Counted from the first letter of the stretch, positions 51,726-61,221 are shown. The stretch is 64,000 bases of DNA from Gemmata massiliana (GCA_000531095.1 HG799462.1:417743-481742); one strand, 5' to 3'. Notes: generated by a model not told the origin, from the sequence alone. Made by a program: numbers and translations.

Positions 51726-53525
51726 TCAGAACTTCGCGATCGTGCTCTTCGCACTCTCAAGCAAGCTGGTATCGTCGTTGTCGTCGAGGGCCGCGAAGCG
51801 GTCACGGATGCGGCGGAAGGCGAGCTTCAAGAAGTATTTACCGGCTACGCTGTCTGCGTAGGGATCAGTGCCGATCGATTTACCGTTACCGCCCTTGCCC
51901 GCGAGCAAGTGATCGAGACGCGCTAGTACACACGAACTCACATACAGGTCAATCGCAATGTCCGCGATGCGTTCGTGAACCAACTCGGCCTGTGCAAAGG
52001 CCGCTTCGTCCTTCAGCGCCATGAACACGTGCGGTAACTTCAACCCGAACTCGCGAACCAGGCGCGCCAGTGTGTAACCGTCTTCGGTGAGCTCATTCGA
52101 CTGAACCGGCACGGTCGGCGCGCTGGTCGTCAGCCACGGCGCCGCGAGTTTACCGACCACGCCCAACGACTGACCAATCTTGCGCAGACTCCAGCGCCCG
52201 CCGAGCATGTCGTCTTGCAGGCCCTTTAGATACATCCCCGGTCCACGGCACCCCACCACCGCGATGAACGCCTTCAGGACGTCGTTCGCGCCCTCACCGA
52301 TGGTGTTAATGCGAGCGTCGCGCATCCAGCGCTCGATCGGCTGGTCACAGAAGTACCCCTTCCCGCCATAGACCTGGAGCGTGTCGTTCACGATTGTCCA
52401 CAGGTGCTCCGTCGCGAACACTTTCAGAATGGCCGTTTCAAGCATGTAGTCCGGCGCACCCCGATCGATGAACGCGGCACACTCCGCGGTCGCGGCCTCC
52501 ATCGCAAAACAGTGCGCCGCAGCGAACGCGATCTTCTTCTGAACGAGGTGGAACTCACTGAGCGGCTGTTGGAACTGCACGCGCTTCTTGGCGTGCTCGG
52601 TCATCGCCTTGATGCACGCCTTCGCATGACCGGTACACGTCGCTCCGAACGTCACCCGGCCGTAGTTGAGCACCGTGAGTGCGGCCTGGAGCCCGCGCCC
52701 GATCTGCCCCAGAATGTTTTCTTTTGGCACGCGCATGTTGGTGAACCGCATCTTGCCTGTTGCGGTTCCCCGAATGCCGCACTTCTCCGCGCGCGCTTCA
52801 ATGACCTCGAACCCCGGCATGTCGGGAGTCACAAGAAACGCCGTCACCTTCCCCTTCGGGTTGGACGGGTCCGGTGTACGGGCCATGACGGTGAGGATGT
52901 GCGCGATCCCACCATTCGTGATGTAGTGCTTCGTGCCATTGAGGATGTAAGCCGAACCGTCGTCCGTCGGCGTCGCGACCGTCTGCACGTTACCCGCGTC
53001 CGAGCCCGCTTCCGGTTCCGTGAGCGCGAACGCACACAACTTCGAGCCGTCGTACAACCCCGGCAGCCACTTGGCTTGTTGTTCCTTGCTGCCGAACAGA
53101 CACAGTGCCCGAACGCCAATGCTGTGGTGCGCGTTCACGAACACAGCGACACTTGCGTCATGTCCACCGAGGATCTCCATCGTCTTGAGGTACTGCTGTT
53201 GGCCGAAGCCCAGGCCACCGTATTCGGGCGGGATCGTCAGTTTGTACATGCCGATGTCGGCCAGCCCCTGAACCACGCTGTCCGGGATTCGGGCCTCGCG
53301 GTCGATCTTCATGTGGTCGATGTGAGCGTCCGCGTAGCTCCTCACCTTCGCGGCCATCTCGTCCGCGGCGGCCTGCTTGTCGGCCGGGAGAGTGGGGTAC
53401 GGGTAAAGCAGTTCGCCCTTGAACTTGCCGAAGAACAGCGCTTTCGCGAAGCCGACGTCCGGCCCCGCGATGAGTTCTTCGACTTCCTTGCGCTGTTCGT
53501 CGATTTGCTGCGCAGTGAGAGCCAT
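51726..53525 (-). CDS. Acyl-CoA dehydrogenase (VLCAD-like, extended)
   Basis: 599 residues with AAGGGG before the ATG. The N-terminal helical, beta and C-terminal helical ACAD domains are complete: 'YGGLGFGQQQYLKTMEILGG', 'CAFALTEPEAGSDAGNVQT', 'HYITNGGIAHILTVMAR', 'MRFTNMRVPKENILGQIGRG', 'LQVYGGKGYFCDQPIERWMR' and the catalytic Glu region 'RINTIGEGANDVLK'. The extra C-terminal 170 residues form a second helical bundle, as in VLCAD/ACAD9. Catalyses FAD-dependent alpha,beta-dehydrogenation of acyl-CoA; chain length unknown. Confidence 0.95.
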   Translation of the reverse strand: MALTAQQIDEQRKEVEELIAGPDVGFAKALFFGKFKGELLYPYPTLPADKQAAADEMAAKVRSYADAHIDHMKIDREARIPDSVVQGLADIGMYKLTIPPEYGGLGFGQQQYLKTMEILGGHDASVAVFVNAHHSIGVRALCLFGSKEQQAKWLPGLYDGSKLCAFALTEPEAGSDAGNVQTVATPTDDGSAYILNGTKHYITNGGIAHILTVMARTPDPSNPKGKVTAFLVTPDMPGFEVIEARAEKCGIRGTATGKMRFTNMRVPKENILGQIGRGLQAALTVLNYGRVTFGATCTGHAKACIKAMTEHAKKRVQFQQPLSEFHLVQKKIAFAAAHCFAMEAATAECAAFIDRGAPDYMLETAILKVFATEHLWTIVNDTLQVYGGKGYFCDQPIERWMRDARINTIGEGANDVLKAFIAVVGCRGPGMYLKGLQDDMLGGRWSLRKIGQSLGVVGKLAAPWLTTSAPTVPVQSNELTEDGYTLARLVREFGLKLPHVFMALKDEAAFAQAELVHERIADIAIDLYVSSCVLARLDHLLAGKGGNGKSIGTDPYADSVAGKYFLKLAFRRIRDRFAALDDNDDTSLLESAKSTIAKF

Positions 53526-53760
53526 TGGCGCACCCCTTAGTGCCGGCACGAGAGAGGAAAAAGCGGCCGAGCTGTAATGCAGTATTATACCGCACTCAGC
53601 AAAGGTGAATCGTGTCTGCTCGCGTGCCCCCGGATTTCCGAAACCGCGTACAATATCACAACGAACGCCAGGATTCGCTCTCCCGGAGCCACAGTTGAGT
53701 AAGACGACCCATAGCGCCGTTCCCTGCGAAGCCGACGAAGCCCCGCGCCCACCGAACCAC

Positions 53761-54333
53761 ATGCCTGCACTGACAGTGGATCACGAACGGTTACGGCACG
53801 CGGTGCGCGAAATCCTGATTGCCGTGGGTGAGAACCCGGACCGCGAGGGACTGCTAGAAACGCCGGACCGCGTCGCGCGCATGTACGCGGAGATCTTCTC
53901 GGGGCTGCGCACCGACCCGGCGATCTACCTCCAGAAGACGTTCACACAAAAGCACGACGAAATGGTGCTGGTGAAGGACATCGAGTTCTCGTCGTGCTGC
54001 GAGCACCACCTGCTCCCGTTCCTCGGGAAAGCCCACATCGCGTACCTGCCAAACGGCCAAATCGTCGGCCTCTCGAAGCTCGCCCGCGTGGTAGAAGCCG
54101 TCGCGAAGCGCCCGCAGGTTCAGGAGCGCATGACGGAAGAGATCGCCGACCTCATCATGACGCACCTGAAGGCCCGCGGGGTCGGCGTGGTGATCGAAGC
54201 GAGTCACTCGTGTATGACCATTCGTGGCGTGCGCAAACCGGGAGCGATGACCATTACGAGTTCCATGCGCGGCGGGTTCCTCGACAACCCCGCCACCCGC
54301 GCCGAAATGATGGCGCTCGTTTTCGGGCGCTAG
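53761..54333 (+). CDS. folE: GTP cyclohydrolase I
   Basis: First step of tetrahydrofolate/pterin synthesis: GTP to dihydroneopterin triphosphate. 190 residues with '[19 protein letters not shown]', zinc ligand region '[20 protein letters not shown]', '[20 protein letters not shown]' and '[20 protein letters not shown]'. A TTG at 53695 in the same frame has a better ribosome site (GGAG) and would add 22 residues; I keep the ATG as the family start but this is open. Not in an operon with other folate genes. Confidence 0.96.
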   Translation: MPALTVDHERLRHAVREILIAVGENPDREGLLETPDRVARMYAEIFSGLRTDPAIYLQKTFTQKHDEMVLVKDIEFSSCCEHHLLPFLGKAHIAYLPNGQIVGLSKLARVVEAVAKRPQVQERMTEEIADLIMTHLKARGVGVVIEASHSCMTIRGVRKPGAMTITSSMRGGFLDNPATRAEMMALVFGR

Positions 54334-54417
54334 CCAAATGAACGAGTTTCGGGGAGAAACAGCGCTACCCTGCCTGTATTCTGGACGCCTTCGCCCGAAT
54401 CCCGGACCCCGAATCCC

Positions 54418-57400
54418 GTGCTAGACGAGAAGCAAATCACCGACGACCTCCGCGGCCAGTTCCGCGGGCGGTTGCACTTCGACCGGCTCACGCGCGGGCT
54501 ATTCGCCACCGACGCCAGCCCGTTCCAGATCGAACCCCACGCGGTCGCGGTTCCCGAAGACACCGAAAGTGTTGCGGCGCTCGTTCGCTACTGCCACGAA
54601 CACGCCATCCCCCTCACTCCACGCGGCGCGGGAACCGGCCTCGCCGGGGAGTCTCTGAACTCCGGCATCGTGTTGGATCTGAGCGTTCATTTCCGCCGCG
54701 TGCTCGCTGTGGGGGCGGATACGGTAACGGTTCAACCCGGTGTAGTGCTAAACGAACTCAATGCGGCGCTCGCAAAAGTGGGTCGGCGATTCGCCCCGAA
54801 CCCGGCCAGTTCCGCGACCTGCACCATCGGCGGGATGATCGCGACGAACGCCTCTGGCGGAAATTCCTTCCACTACGGCTACACGCGCGATTATGTCGCC
54901 GGGCTGGAAGTCGTGTGGGACAACGGAGAAATAACTTGGGTGGGCGTAGGTAAGAGACCTCCCCCCCCGTTCCCGGCAGAGCAGGCACCCACTGAGTTTC
55001 CTCCCCCTTCCTTCTTAGGGAAGGGCGTTAGGGGGTTAGGTTCTACCTCTAACCCCTCACCAACCACGCCCCTAAACGGAGAGGGGCTTAAAACAACACG
55101 CCACGACACGATCAACCGAGAAGTCACCAAGCTCCTGAACTTCAACGCCGAACGCATCGCGATCACGCGCACGCGGACACCGTTCGACCGATGTGCGTAC
55201 CAGCTCCACGGCATCCTCAATGGAGATGTAGTCGATCTCGCGAAATTACTCGTCGGGTCCGAAGGCACGCTCGGGGTTATTACCGAGGCCACTCTGCGCA
55301 CAATCCCGCTCCCCGGTGGAACGTGTCTCGCGCTGATCGGTTTCCCCACACTCGACGCGGCCGTGCGCGCGGGGCTCGCACTGCGACGGTACGGCCCGGT
55401 CGCGTGCGATTTACTCGACCGTCGGCTGCTCTCGCTCACACGCGGAACGGGCATTCCGGACGTAGGCGCGGCGCTCATGGTTGTATTTGAGGCCAGCACT
55501 GAGCGCGAAGCGACCGAGCGCGCATGGGGCGCAATCGAATCCCTGCAACGGGAGCACATTCTGCGCGTGCTCGCCGAACCGACCTGCGACCCCGAGGGCA
55601 TCGCACACATTCGCGGTATTCGCGCGGCCGCGGTATCGGGCCTGTACGCACAAAATGGCCAGCGCCCGGTCGCGTTCGTCGAAGACATCGGGGTACCGGC
55701 CGATTCGCTCCCCGAGTTCCTCACCAAAGCGCAGGACATCCTGAAGCAGTTCGAGACGAGCGGCACGTTCCTCGTTCACGCGCTCACCGGCCAAGTTCAT
55801 ACGCGCCCGCTGCTCGACCTCAACGAACCCACGGACCGCGCCAAGCTGTGGCCGCTCGCGGAAGCCATACACGGACTGGCACTCGCGCTCCACGGAACCG
55901 TTAGCACACAGCACGGTACCGGCATCGCCCGCACGCCGTGGGTCGAGCGACAGTACGGACCGCTCGTTCCCGTGTTTCGCGAACTCAAGCGCATTTTCGA
56001 CCCGAAGGGCATTCTGAACCCGGGGAAGATCGTCGGCCCCGATCCGAGCCGCGAAGCGTGGCCCCTGCGCCCAGCGTTCCGAAATCAGGAACCCGAGACA
56101 ACCACCACCGAAAAGGAAAGCAAAAAGCACGACACGGAGGTGGACGCACCACCAGCCGAGCCTTCCGTTCGACCATCTTCTGCTACCCCGCTACTCGTGT
56201 GGTCTTCGTCTTCCCCGGAAGCGGAAGTGCGCCGGTGCAACGGGTGCGGCGACTGCCGAACTCGCACCGCACCAGACCGAATGTGTCCGTCCTTCCGAGC
56301 GACTGGAAATGAAGTCACCACCCCGCGTGCGATGGCGAACACGCTCCGCGTGCTGGCCGACCCGACGGCCGCGACCCCAGAAGAGGTGCGTGCGGTCGCC
56401 GAGTTGTGTGTGAACTGCAAGATGTGCCGCGACGATTGCAACGCGAAGGTCAACGTCCCCAAACTCATGCTCGAAGCCAAGGCCCAACGCTTCGCAGAAC
56501 ACGGTTTGGAGCGCGGCGACTGGATTCTAGCCCGAGCGGAAGGGCTGGCGTCGATCGGGAGCAATTTCGCACCCATCGTGAACGCGATGCTCGGTCGGCG
56601 TTCGGTGCGCTGGCTCATGGAGAAGTTCGTTGGTATCTCGCGCCAACGCCGGCTCCCCGCATTTTCGCTCCGCACCTTCTTCCGGCGCGCACGCGGACTC
56701 GGCCTGACGCGCCGAAAACGACGGGCCGGAGATCAAAGAACGAACCACGCGCTCCCATCCCTGGTGCCTCACACATCGGACCGCGTCGCGCTCTTCGTCG
56801 ATGTGTTCGCAGCGTACAACGACCCGCTCATCGGAATGGCCGCGGTCGCGGTGTTACAGCACCACGGAATCGAAGTGTTCGTTCCACCGCGACAGGTCGG
56901 CAGCGGCATCGCACCGTTCGCGAAGGGCGATCTCGAATCCGCGCGCGAGTCAGCCCTACGCAACGTGCGCGTATTCGCAGACCTCACGCGCGAAGGCTAC
57001 CGCATCGTCTGCCTGGAACCGACGTCTGCCCTCATGCTGACGCAGGACTACCTAGACATTCTGCCGGACCCCGACACCGCGGCCGTCGCTGCGAACACGA
57101 TCGAACTCACCGCGTACCTCAACGAGTTGCACACTGCGGGGCGGCTCCGCACCGACTTCCGCAAGCTCGAAGTAACGCTCGGGCACCACGTCCCCTGTCA
57201 CATGAAAGCTCTACGCCGCACCGCACCGGCCCTCACACTGCTCCAACTCATTCCCGGTCTGCGGGTGCATACAATTGATGCGGGTTGTTCGGGCATGGCA
57301 GGCACTTGGGGCTTGAAATCCGAGAACTACGCGACGTCACTCGCGGCCGGTGCGGGGATGCTCGCGGAACTGAACCGCCCGCGCGTGCTATTCGGTTCGA

Positions 57401-57549
57401 CCGAGTGCAGTGCCTGCCGGATGCAGATGGAAGAAGGTAGCGGAAAGCGCACGCTCCACCCGGTGCAGTACCTCGCTTACGCTTACGGCCTGCTCCCCGA
57501 ACTCGAACCGCGGTTCCACAAGCCCCTCGGCGACCTCGTGAGCGACTGA
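54418..57549 (+). CDS. FAD-linked oxidase fused to Fe-S/CCG oxidoreductase (GlcD-GlcF type)
   Basis: 1043 residues from GTG. FAD_binding_4 domain about 30-175 ('VPEDTESVAALVRYCHEHAI', 'PRGAGTGLAGESLNSGIVLD', 'TIGGMIATNASGGNSFHYGY'), oxidase C-terminal domain to about 540 ('GTVSTQHGTGIARTPWVERQ'), then two 4Fe-4S clusters ('CNGCGDCRTRTAPDRMC', 'CVNCKMCRDDC') and CCG-type domain ('HHVPCHMKALRR', 'DAGCSGMAGTWG', 'GSTECSACRMQM'). Likely a D-2-hydroxyacid (lactate/glycolate) dehydrogenase. Residues about 178-228, just after the FAD domain, are encoded by palindromic repeats. moaD starts 1 bp after the stop. Confidence 0.93.
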   Translation: MLDEKQITDDLRGQFRGRLHFDRLTRGLFATDASPFQIEPHAVAVPEDTESVAALVRYCHEHAIPLTPRGAGTGLAGESLNSGIVLDLSVHFRRVLAVGADTVTVQPGVVLNELNAALAKVGRRFAPNPASSATCTIGGMIATNASGGNSFHYGYTRDYVAGLEVVWDNGEITWVGVGKRPPPPFPAEQAPTEFPPPSFLGKGVRGLGSTSNPSPTTPLNGEGLKTTRHDTINREVTKLLNFNAERIAITRTRTPFDRCAYQLHGILNGDVVDLAKLLVGSEGTLGVITEATLRTIPLPGGTCLALIGFPTLDAAVRAGLALRRYGPVACDLLDRRLLSLTRGTGIPDVGAALMVVFEASTEREATERAWGAIESLQREHILRVLAEPTCDPEGIAHIRGIRAAAVSGLYAQNGQRPVAFVEDIGVPADSLPEFLTKAQDILKQFETSGTFLVHALTGQVHTRPLLDLNEPTDRAKLWPLAEAIHGLALALHGTVSTQHGTGIARTPWVERQYGPLVPVFRELKRIFDPKGILNPGKIVGPDPSREAWPLRPAFRNQEPETTTTEKESKKHDTEVDAPPAEPSVRPSSATPLLVWSSSSPEAEVRRCNGCGDCRTRTAPDRMCPSFRATGNEVTTPRAMANTLRVLADPTAATPEEVRAVAELCVNCKMCRDDCNAKVNVPKLMLEAKAQRFAEHGLERGDWILARAEGLASIGSNFAPIVNAMLGRRSVRWLMEKFVGISRQRRLPAFSLRTFFRRARGLGLTRRKRRAGDQRTNHALPSLVPHTSDRVALFVDVFAAYNDPLIGMAAVAVLQHHGIEVFVPPRQVGSGIAPFAKGDLESARESALRNVRVFADLTREGYRIVCLEPTSALMLTQDYLDILPDPDTAAVAANTIELTAYLNELHTAGRLRTDFRKLEVTLGHHVPCHMKALRRTAPALTLLQLIPGLRVHTIDAGCSGMAGTWGLKSENYATSLAAGAGMLAELNRPRVLFGSTECSACRMQMEEGSGKRTLHPVQYLAYAYGLLPELEPRFHKPLGDLVSD
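54949..55102. repeat. GC-rich palindromic repeats inside the FAD/Fe-S gene
   Basis: Three units: a degenerate one (about 54954-54975), one at about 54999-55043 (CCTCCCCCTTCCTTCTTAGG start) and an inverted one (about 55043-55090, ending CCCTAAACGGAGAGGGGCTT). They keep the gene frame open and encode 'PPSFLGKGVRGLGS' and 'PLNGEGLKT', the same peptides as in pxpC. Confidence 0.85.
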
Positions 57550-57550
57550 C

Positions 57551-57796
57551 ATGACCCTCACCGTGAAACTCTTCGCCGCAATGCGCGACTTGGCCGGGTC
57601 CGACACGGTCGAAGTCGAACTCCCCGCTGACGCGACCGTGGGCGACTTGCGACGCGAGGTCGCCAAACAAATCCCGCTCGCACGCACGCTGCTACTGCGT
57701 TCAAATATTGCAGTGAACCACGAAGCCGTGGAGAACGAGCATGTCCTCAGCCCCTCCGACGAGTGCGCCGTCATCCCACCCGTCAGCGGCGGGTAA
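57551..57796 (+). CDS. moaD: Molybdopterin synthase small subunit
   Basis: 81 residues, ubiquitin-like fold: 'MTLTVKLFAAMRDLAGSDTV', 'GDLRREVAKQIPLARTLLLR' and the C-terminal 'DECAVIPPVSGG', whose Gly-Gly is thiocarboxylated to supply sulfur. It starts 1 bp after the fused oxidoreductase gene. The next gene begins inside its last 56 bp in another frame. Confidence 0.95.
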   Translation: MTLTVKLFAAMRDLAGSDTVEVELPADATVGDLRREVAKQIPLARTLLLRSNIAVNHEAVENEHVLSPSDECAVIPPVSGG

Positions 57797-58229
57797 GCGA
57801 TTCCGGTTCCTGTGGTGGGCGCTTCCGTTATTCGGTAGCATCACTCTGTTTGCGTCGTTGGCGTTCGCGGTACTCCTACAAGTACCACTCGACCGAACCC
57901 GTGCGCGGCGGGAACAACCGAACAACATCAACTACGAGAGCCACGACCCGTATGTGCTCCTGGTCGTAGACCGCTCGTCATGGTGGAACGAGTTCAACCG
58001 TCATCGGCACTGCCGAATCGGGGTCGTTTCACACGTCCAATTGACACCGAACGCCCAAGTCAGTTCGTCCTACGGTCACTGGATCGAATACGAGTTCCAG
58101 AACTACACCAGTGACCCGGATTACTTCACGCGGTGTACCGTAGTTTGGGAATCCGAAGGGGTTACGATCACGGAACCGACCGGTCACAAGCTGTTCGTCC
58201 CAAAGAAAGCGTTCATCGGTGGGCGCTAA
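57741..58229 (+). CDS. Membrane-anchored protein of unknown function (overlaps moaD)
   Basis: 162 residues. ATG at 57741 with GGAGAACGAGC upstream, overlapping moaD by 56 bp. Ser/Pro-rich N-terminus, one membrane helix (about 25-47, FLWWALPLFGSITLFASLAF), then a soluble part 'YVLLVVDRSSWWNEFNRHRH' and 'YGHWIEYEFQNYTSDPDYFT' to 'GVTITEPTGHKLFVPKKAF'. No known domain. Set between moaD and moaE, but nothing links it to molybdopterin chemistry. Confidence 0.7.
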   Translation: MSSAPPTSAPSSHPSAAGKRFRFLWWALPLFGSITLFASLAFAVLLQVPLDRTRARREQPNNINYESHDPYVLLVVDRSSWWNEFNRHRHCRIGVVSHVQLTPNAQVSSSYGHWIEYEFQNYTSDPDYFTRCTVVWESEGVTITEPTGHKLFVPKKAFIGGR

Positions 58230-58246
58230 CACGCTACACTTCTGAT

Positions 58247-58675
58247 ATGTTCCGGCTCACGCACGACGTCATCGACCACGCGAACCTCCTGGAAACCGCG
58301 CGTTCCCCGCATTGCGGGGCGGTCGTGTTGTTCCTCGGCACCGTGCGCGACCTGACCGGTCAACAGGTTACGGTGTTCCTCGAATACGAAGCCTACGCGC
58401 CGATGGCGGAAAAGAAGCTCGCTGAGATCGAAGCCGACGCGCGCCAGCGATGGCCAATCGGCGAAATTGCGATCGCTCACCGGCTCGGTCGGCTCGAAGT
58501 GGGTGAAGTCAGTGTCGCGGTCGCGGTCAGTTGCCCGCACCGCACTGATGCGTTCGAGGCGTGCCGCTACGTTATCGACACGCTGAAAGAACTCGTGCCA
58601 ATTTGGAAGAAGGAGAACGCCCCGGACGGAACCGGAGAGTGGGTCCACCAATCCGCGAAACCCGGAGCACCATGA
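58247..58675 (+). CDS. moaE: Molybdopterin synthase large subunit
   Basis: 142 residues. MoaE binds precursor Z (cPMP) and MoaD to make molybdopterin. Blocks 'PHCGAVVLFLGTVRDLTGQ', 'VTVFLEYEAYAPMAEKKLAE', 'IAIAHRLGRLEVGEVSVAVA', 'RTDAFEACRYVIDTLKELVP' and 'IWKKENAPDGTGEW' (catalytic Lys region) are all present. The stop overlaps the next gene start by ATGA. Confidence 0.96.
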   Translation: MFRLTHDVIDHANLLETARSPHCGAVVLFLGTVRDLTGQQVTVFLEYEAYAPMAEKKLAEIEADARQRWPIGEIAIAHRLGRLEVGEVSVAVAVSCPHRTDAFEACRYVIDTLKELVPIWKKENAPDGTGEWVHQSAKPGAP

Positions 58676-59244
58676 GCGCCCTCCCGACTGTGTACCTCGC
58701 ACGCCACGGCGAAACCGAATGGTCGAAGTCCGGACAACACACCGGACGCACGGACCTTCCACTCACCCCCGACGGCGAGGATTCGGCCCGAAAACTCGGC
58801 GAACGGCTCGTCGGGCTGAAGTTCGAGTACCTGTTCACGAGCCCGCTGTCGCGCGCGCGCCGGACGGCGGAACTCGCCGGGTTTTCGCCCGTCGTGGACC
58901 CGGATTTGCTCGAATGGAACTACGGTGACTTCGAGGGGCTTAAAAGCGCGGAGATCAAAGTCCGGAAGCCGGGCTGGAACCTGTTTCGCGACGGTGCCCC
59001 GGGCGGCGAATCACCGGACGAAGTTACGGCGCGAGTAGATCGCCTCGTGGCGAAGCTAAAGGGACTAACCGGAAACGTGATCTGTTTCGCACACGGTCAC
59101 ATTCTCCGCGTCATCGCGGCCCGGTGGATCGAGCAGCCGGTGACACTCGCAACCTCCATGCTGCTCAGCACCGCGACACTAAGCGTCCTGAGTTTCAACC
59201 ACCACAACCTCGCCGAACCCGCCATCAAAGTGTGGAACAGCTAA
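58672..59244 (+). CDS. Histidine phosphatase (phosphoglycerate-mutase-like)
   Basis: 190 residues. RHG motif in 'VYLARHGETEWSKSGQHTGR', 'FTSPLSRARRTAELAG', 'EWNYGDFEGLKSAEI' and the second His 'VICFAHGHILRVIAARWI'. Typical of cofactor-dependent phosphatases such as CobC or GpmB-like enzymes; substrate unknown. Coupled to moaE by ATGA, with moaA following 19 bp later. Confidence 0.92.
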   Translation: MSALPTVYLARHGETEWSKSGQHTGRTDLPLTPDGEDSARKLGERLVGLKFEYLFTSPLSRARRTAELAGFSPVVDPDLLEWNYGDFEGLKSAEIKVRKPGWNLFRDGAPGGESPDEVTARVDRLVAKLKGLTGNVICFAHGHILRVIAARWIEQPVTLATSMLLSTATLSVLSFNHHNLAEPAIKVWNS

Positions 59245-59263
59245 ACGAAGACGGAACGAAGGC

Positions 59264-60322
59264 GTGAGCGCGCGACACCCATTACGATTGGCCTCGGATC
59301 GAATCCCGGTACTGCACCCTGAGTCCCAGGCACCGGGTTCCGCGCTCGTGGATTCCTTTGGTCGGGTTCACAACAACCTGCGAATCTCGGTCACGGATCG
59401 GTGTAACCTCCGCTGCACGTACTGCATGCCCGAAGATGTGACGTTCCTCGATCGCGGTGAACTTCTCACGTTCGAGGAAATCGCGTCCTTCGTCCGCGTG
59501 GCAGCAAGTCTCGGGGTAAACAAGATACGGCTCACCGGCGGCGAGCCGCTGATGCGGCGAGATCTGCACAAGCTCGTGCGCATGATCGCGAACGTGCCCG
59601 GCATCACGGACATCGGCCTCACCACTAACGGCATCCTACTTGCTGAACAGACCACCCAGTTATTCGACGCGGGACTGCGGCGTTTGAACGTCTCGCTCGA
59701 CACACTCGACCCCGACCGCTTTCGTGCTCTTGCCCGACGCGGTGGTGTCGAGAAGGTTCTTGCGGGTTTAAATGCAGCCAAACGTGCGGGGTTCGACCCA
59801 ATCAAGATTAACGCTGTTGCAATACGCGGGTTCGCGGAGCATGATGTTGTACCGCTCGCACAGTATTGCAAAGATAACAGCTTCGAGTTGCGCTTTATCG
59901 AGTACATGCCCATTGGCGCGGATTCGTGGGAGCGCGAGAAGGTCTTCTTCGCGGCGGAAATCCTGGAGCTGATCGGTAACGAAGTCGGTCCGCTGGTACC
60001 CGTCCCCGCGGACCCGTCCGCACCCGCACTCGACTACGCCTACCGGGACGGGAGCGGGACCGTGGGGGTGATTGCGTCCGTGTCGCGGCCGTTCTGCCGG
60101 TCGTGTAACCGCATCCGCCTCACTGCGGACGGGAAACTGAGAAACTGCCTGTTTGCTCTCGACGAAACCGATGTGAAAGGATTGCTCCGCTCGCTGCCTA
60201 TTAACGATGAGACGATCCGAAACGCGCTGAGACAAAGCGCGTGGGCCAAGTGGGAAGGCCACGAAATCAACGCCGCGACCTTTGTGAAACCAGACCGTAC
60301 CATGCACGCCATCGGCGGCTAG
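59264..60322 (+). CDS. moaA: GTP 3',8-cyclase (molybdenum cofactor radical SAM)
   Basis: 352 residues from GTG. Radical SAM cluster 'DRCNLRCTYCMPEDV', 'NKIRLTGGEPLMRRDLHKLV', 'FELRFIEYMPIG', and the second Fe-S site 'RPFCRSCNRIRLTADGKLRN' (C-x2-C plus later Cys 'CLFALDE'). C-terminal 'HAIGG' GG tail. MoaA with MoaC makes cPMP; no moaC is seen in the window. moaD, moaE and moaA are collected here with two unrelated genes among them. Confidence 0.97.
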   Translation: MSARHPLRLASDRIPVLHPESQAPGSALVDSFGRVHNNLRISVTDRCNLRCTYCMPEDVTFLDRGELLTFEEIASFVRVAASLGVNKIRLTGGEPLMRRDLHKLVRMIANVPGITDIGLTTNGILLAEQTTQLFDAGLRRLNVSLDTLDPDRFRALARRGGVEKVLAGLNAAKRAGFDPIKINAVAIRGFAEHDVVPLAQYCKDNSFELRFIEYMPIGADSWEREKVFFAAEILELIGNEVGPLVPVPADPSAPALDYAYRDGSGTVGVIASVSRPFCRSCNRIRLTADGKLRNCLFALDETDVKGLLRSLPINDETIRNALRQSAWAKWEGHEINAATFVKPDRTMHAIGG

Positions 60323-60341
60323 CGCCCCGGAGCACCCCCCC

Positions 60342-60650
60342 ATGAGCCGGTTCGACGACGAGTACGAGAGCAACCGCGACGACTTCGACAGCCCCGAAAA
60401 AACCGACTCCGTTATTCGCGAACTCCGGACCGAAATCATTCGGCTCGAAGCGCAACTGGACCAACTCACCGCCAGCGTCCGCGAACAGTCCGAAGAATCG
60501 GCCATCATCGTCGCGCGGCTCGCGGAACTGGAACGGGCCGTCGACCGGCTCCGGGCGCGCCAGCGGCACGACACCAAGCTCCTCGTGATCGCGTGGGTGA
60601 TGGTCGTCGCCTCCCTACTGATGTCACTTTTCACGTATCTCGCGTCGTAA
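60342..60650 (+). CDS. Small coiled-coil membrane protein
   Basis: 102 residues. Acidic head (about 1-20), long amphipathic coiled coil (about 24-75: 'IRELRTEIIRLEAQLDQLTA', 'RLAELERAVDRLRARQRHDT') and one membrane helix at the C-terminus (LLVIAWVMVVASLLMSLFTY). Tail-anchored topology expected. No named family. It starts 19 bp after moaA. Confidence 0.7.
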   Translation: MSRFDDEYESNRDDFDSPEKTDSVIRELRTEIIRLEAQLDQLTASVREQSEESAIIVARLAELERAVDRLRARQRHDTKLLVIAWVMVVASLLMSLFTYLAS

Positions 60651-60735
60651 CAGCGACATTTCTATTGGCGTTGTCGCGCCGGGCGGCCCACAAGTACAAT
60701 TCCCGCAACTCACTACACTGCGGGAGTTTCACAAG

Positions 60736-61221
60736 GTGACTGTTCGCGTCGGCAGCGGCCACGACACCCACCGGTTGGCGGAAAACCGCCCCCTCATCCT
60801 CGGCGGGGTCATAATCCCGCACACAAAAGGGCTCGTCGGCCATTCCGACGCGGACGCGGTGCTGCACGCAGTCACCGACGCCCTTCTCGGCGCAGCAGCT
60901 CTCGGCGATATCGGTGACGCCTACCCGGACACCGACCCAAAGTGGAAGGACGCAGACTCGCGCCTCTTTCTGCGTGAAGCACTCGCCAACCTGAACCAGA
61001 TGGGCTGGAAACCGGTCAATCTGGACGTGACCATCTTCGCGCAAGAGCCGAAACTCGGCCCCGTGAAGACCGCGATCAAGAACAACTTGGCAAACTTGCT
61101 CGGTTTGGGTACGGACTGCGTGAACGTGAAGGCCAAGACCGGCGAAAAGGTCGGGCACATCGGCCGCGGTGAAGCCATCGGCTGCCACGCGGTCGTTTTA
61201 ATCGAGAAAGCGAAGAATTAG
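60736..61221 (+). CDS. ispF: 2-C-methyl-D-erythritol 2,4-cyclodiphosphate synthase
   Basis: Fifth step of the MEP isoprenoid pathway. 161 residues from a GTG: 'VGSGHDTHRLAENRPLILGG' (metal ligands DxH), 'GHSDADAVLHAVTDALLGAA', 'GDIGDAYPDTDPKWKDADS' and 'VNVKAKTGEKVGHIGRGEAI'. Complete active site. Stop at 61219-61221 abuts a palindromic repeat. Confidence 0.97.
   Translation: MTVRVGSGHDTHRLAENRPLILGGVIIPHTKGLVGHSDADAVLHAVTDALLGAAALGDIGDAYPDTDPKWKDADSRLFLREALANLNQMGWKPVNLDVTIFAQEPKLGPVKTAIKNNLANLLGLGTDCVNVKAKTGEKVGHIGRGEAIGCHAVVLIEKAKN

Noticed and set aside
52404-53540. 378-residue open frame on the plus strand
   Set aside because: Antisense to the acyl-CoA dehydrogenase gene.
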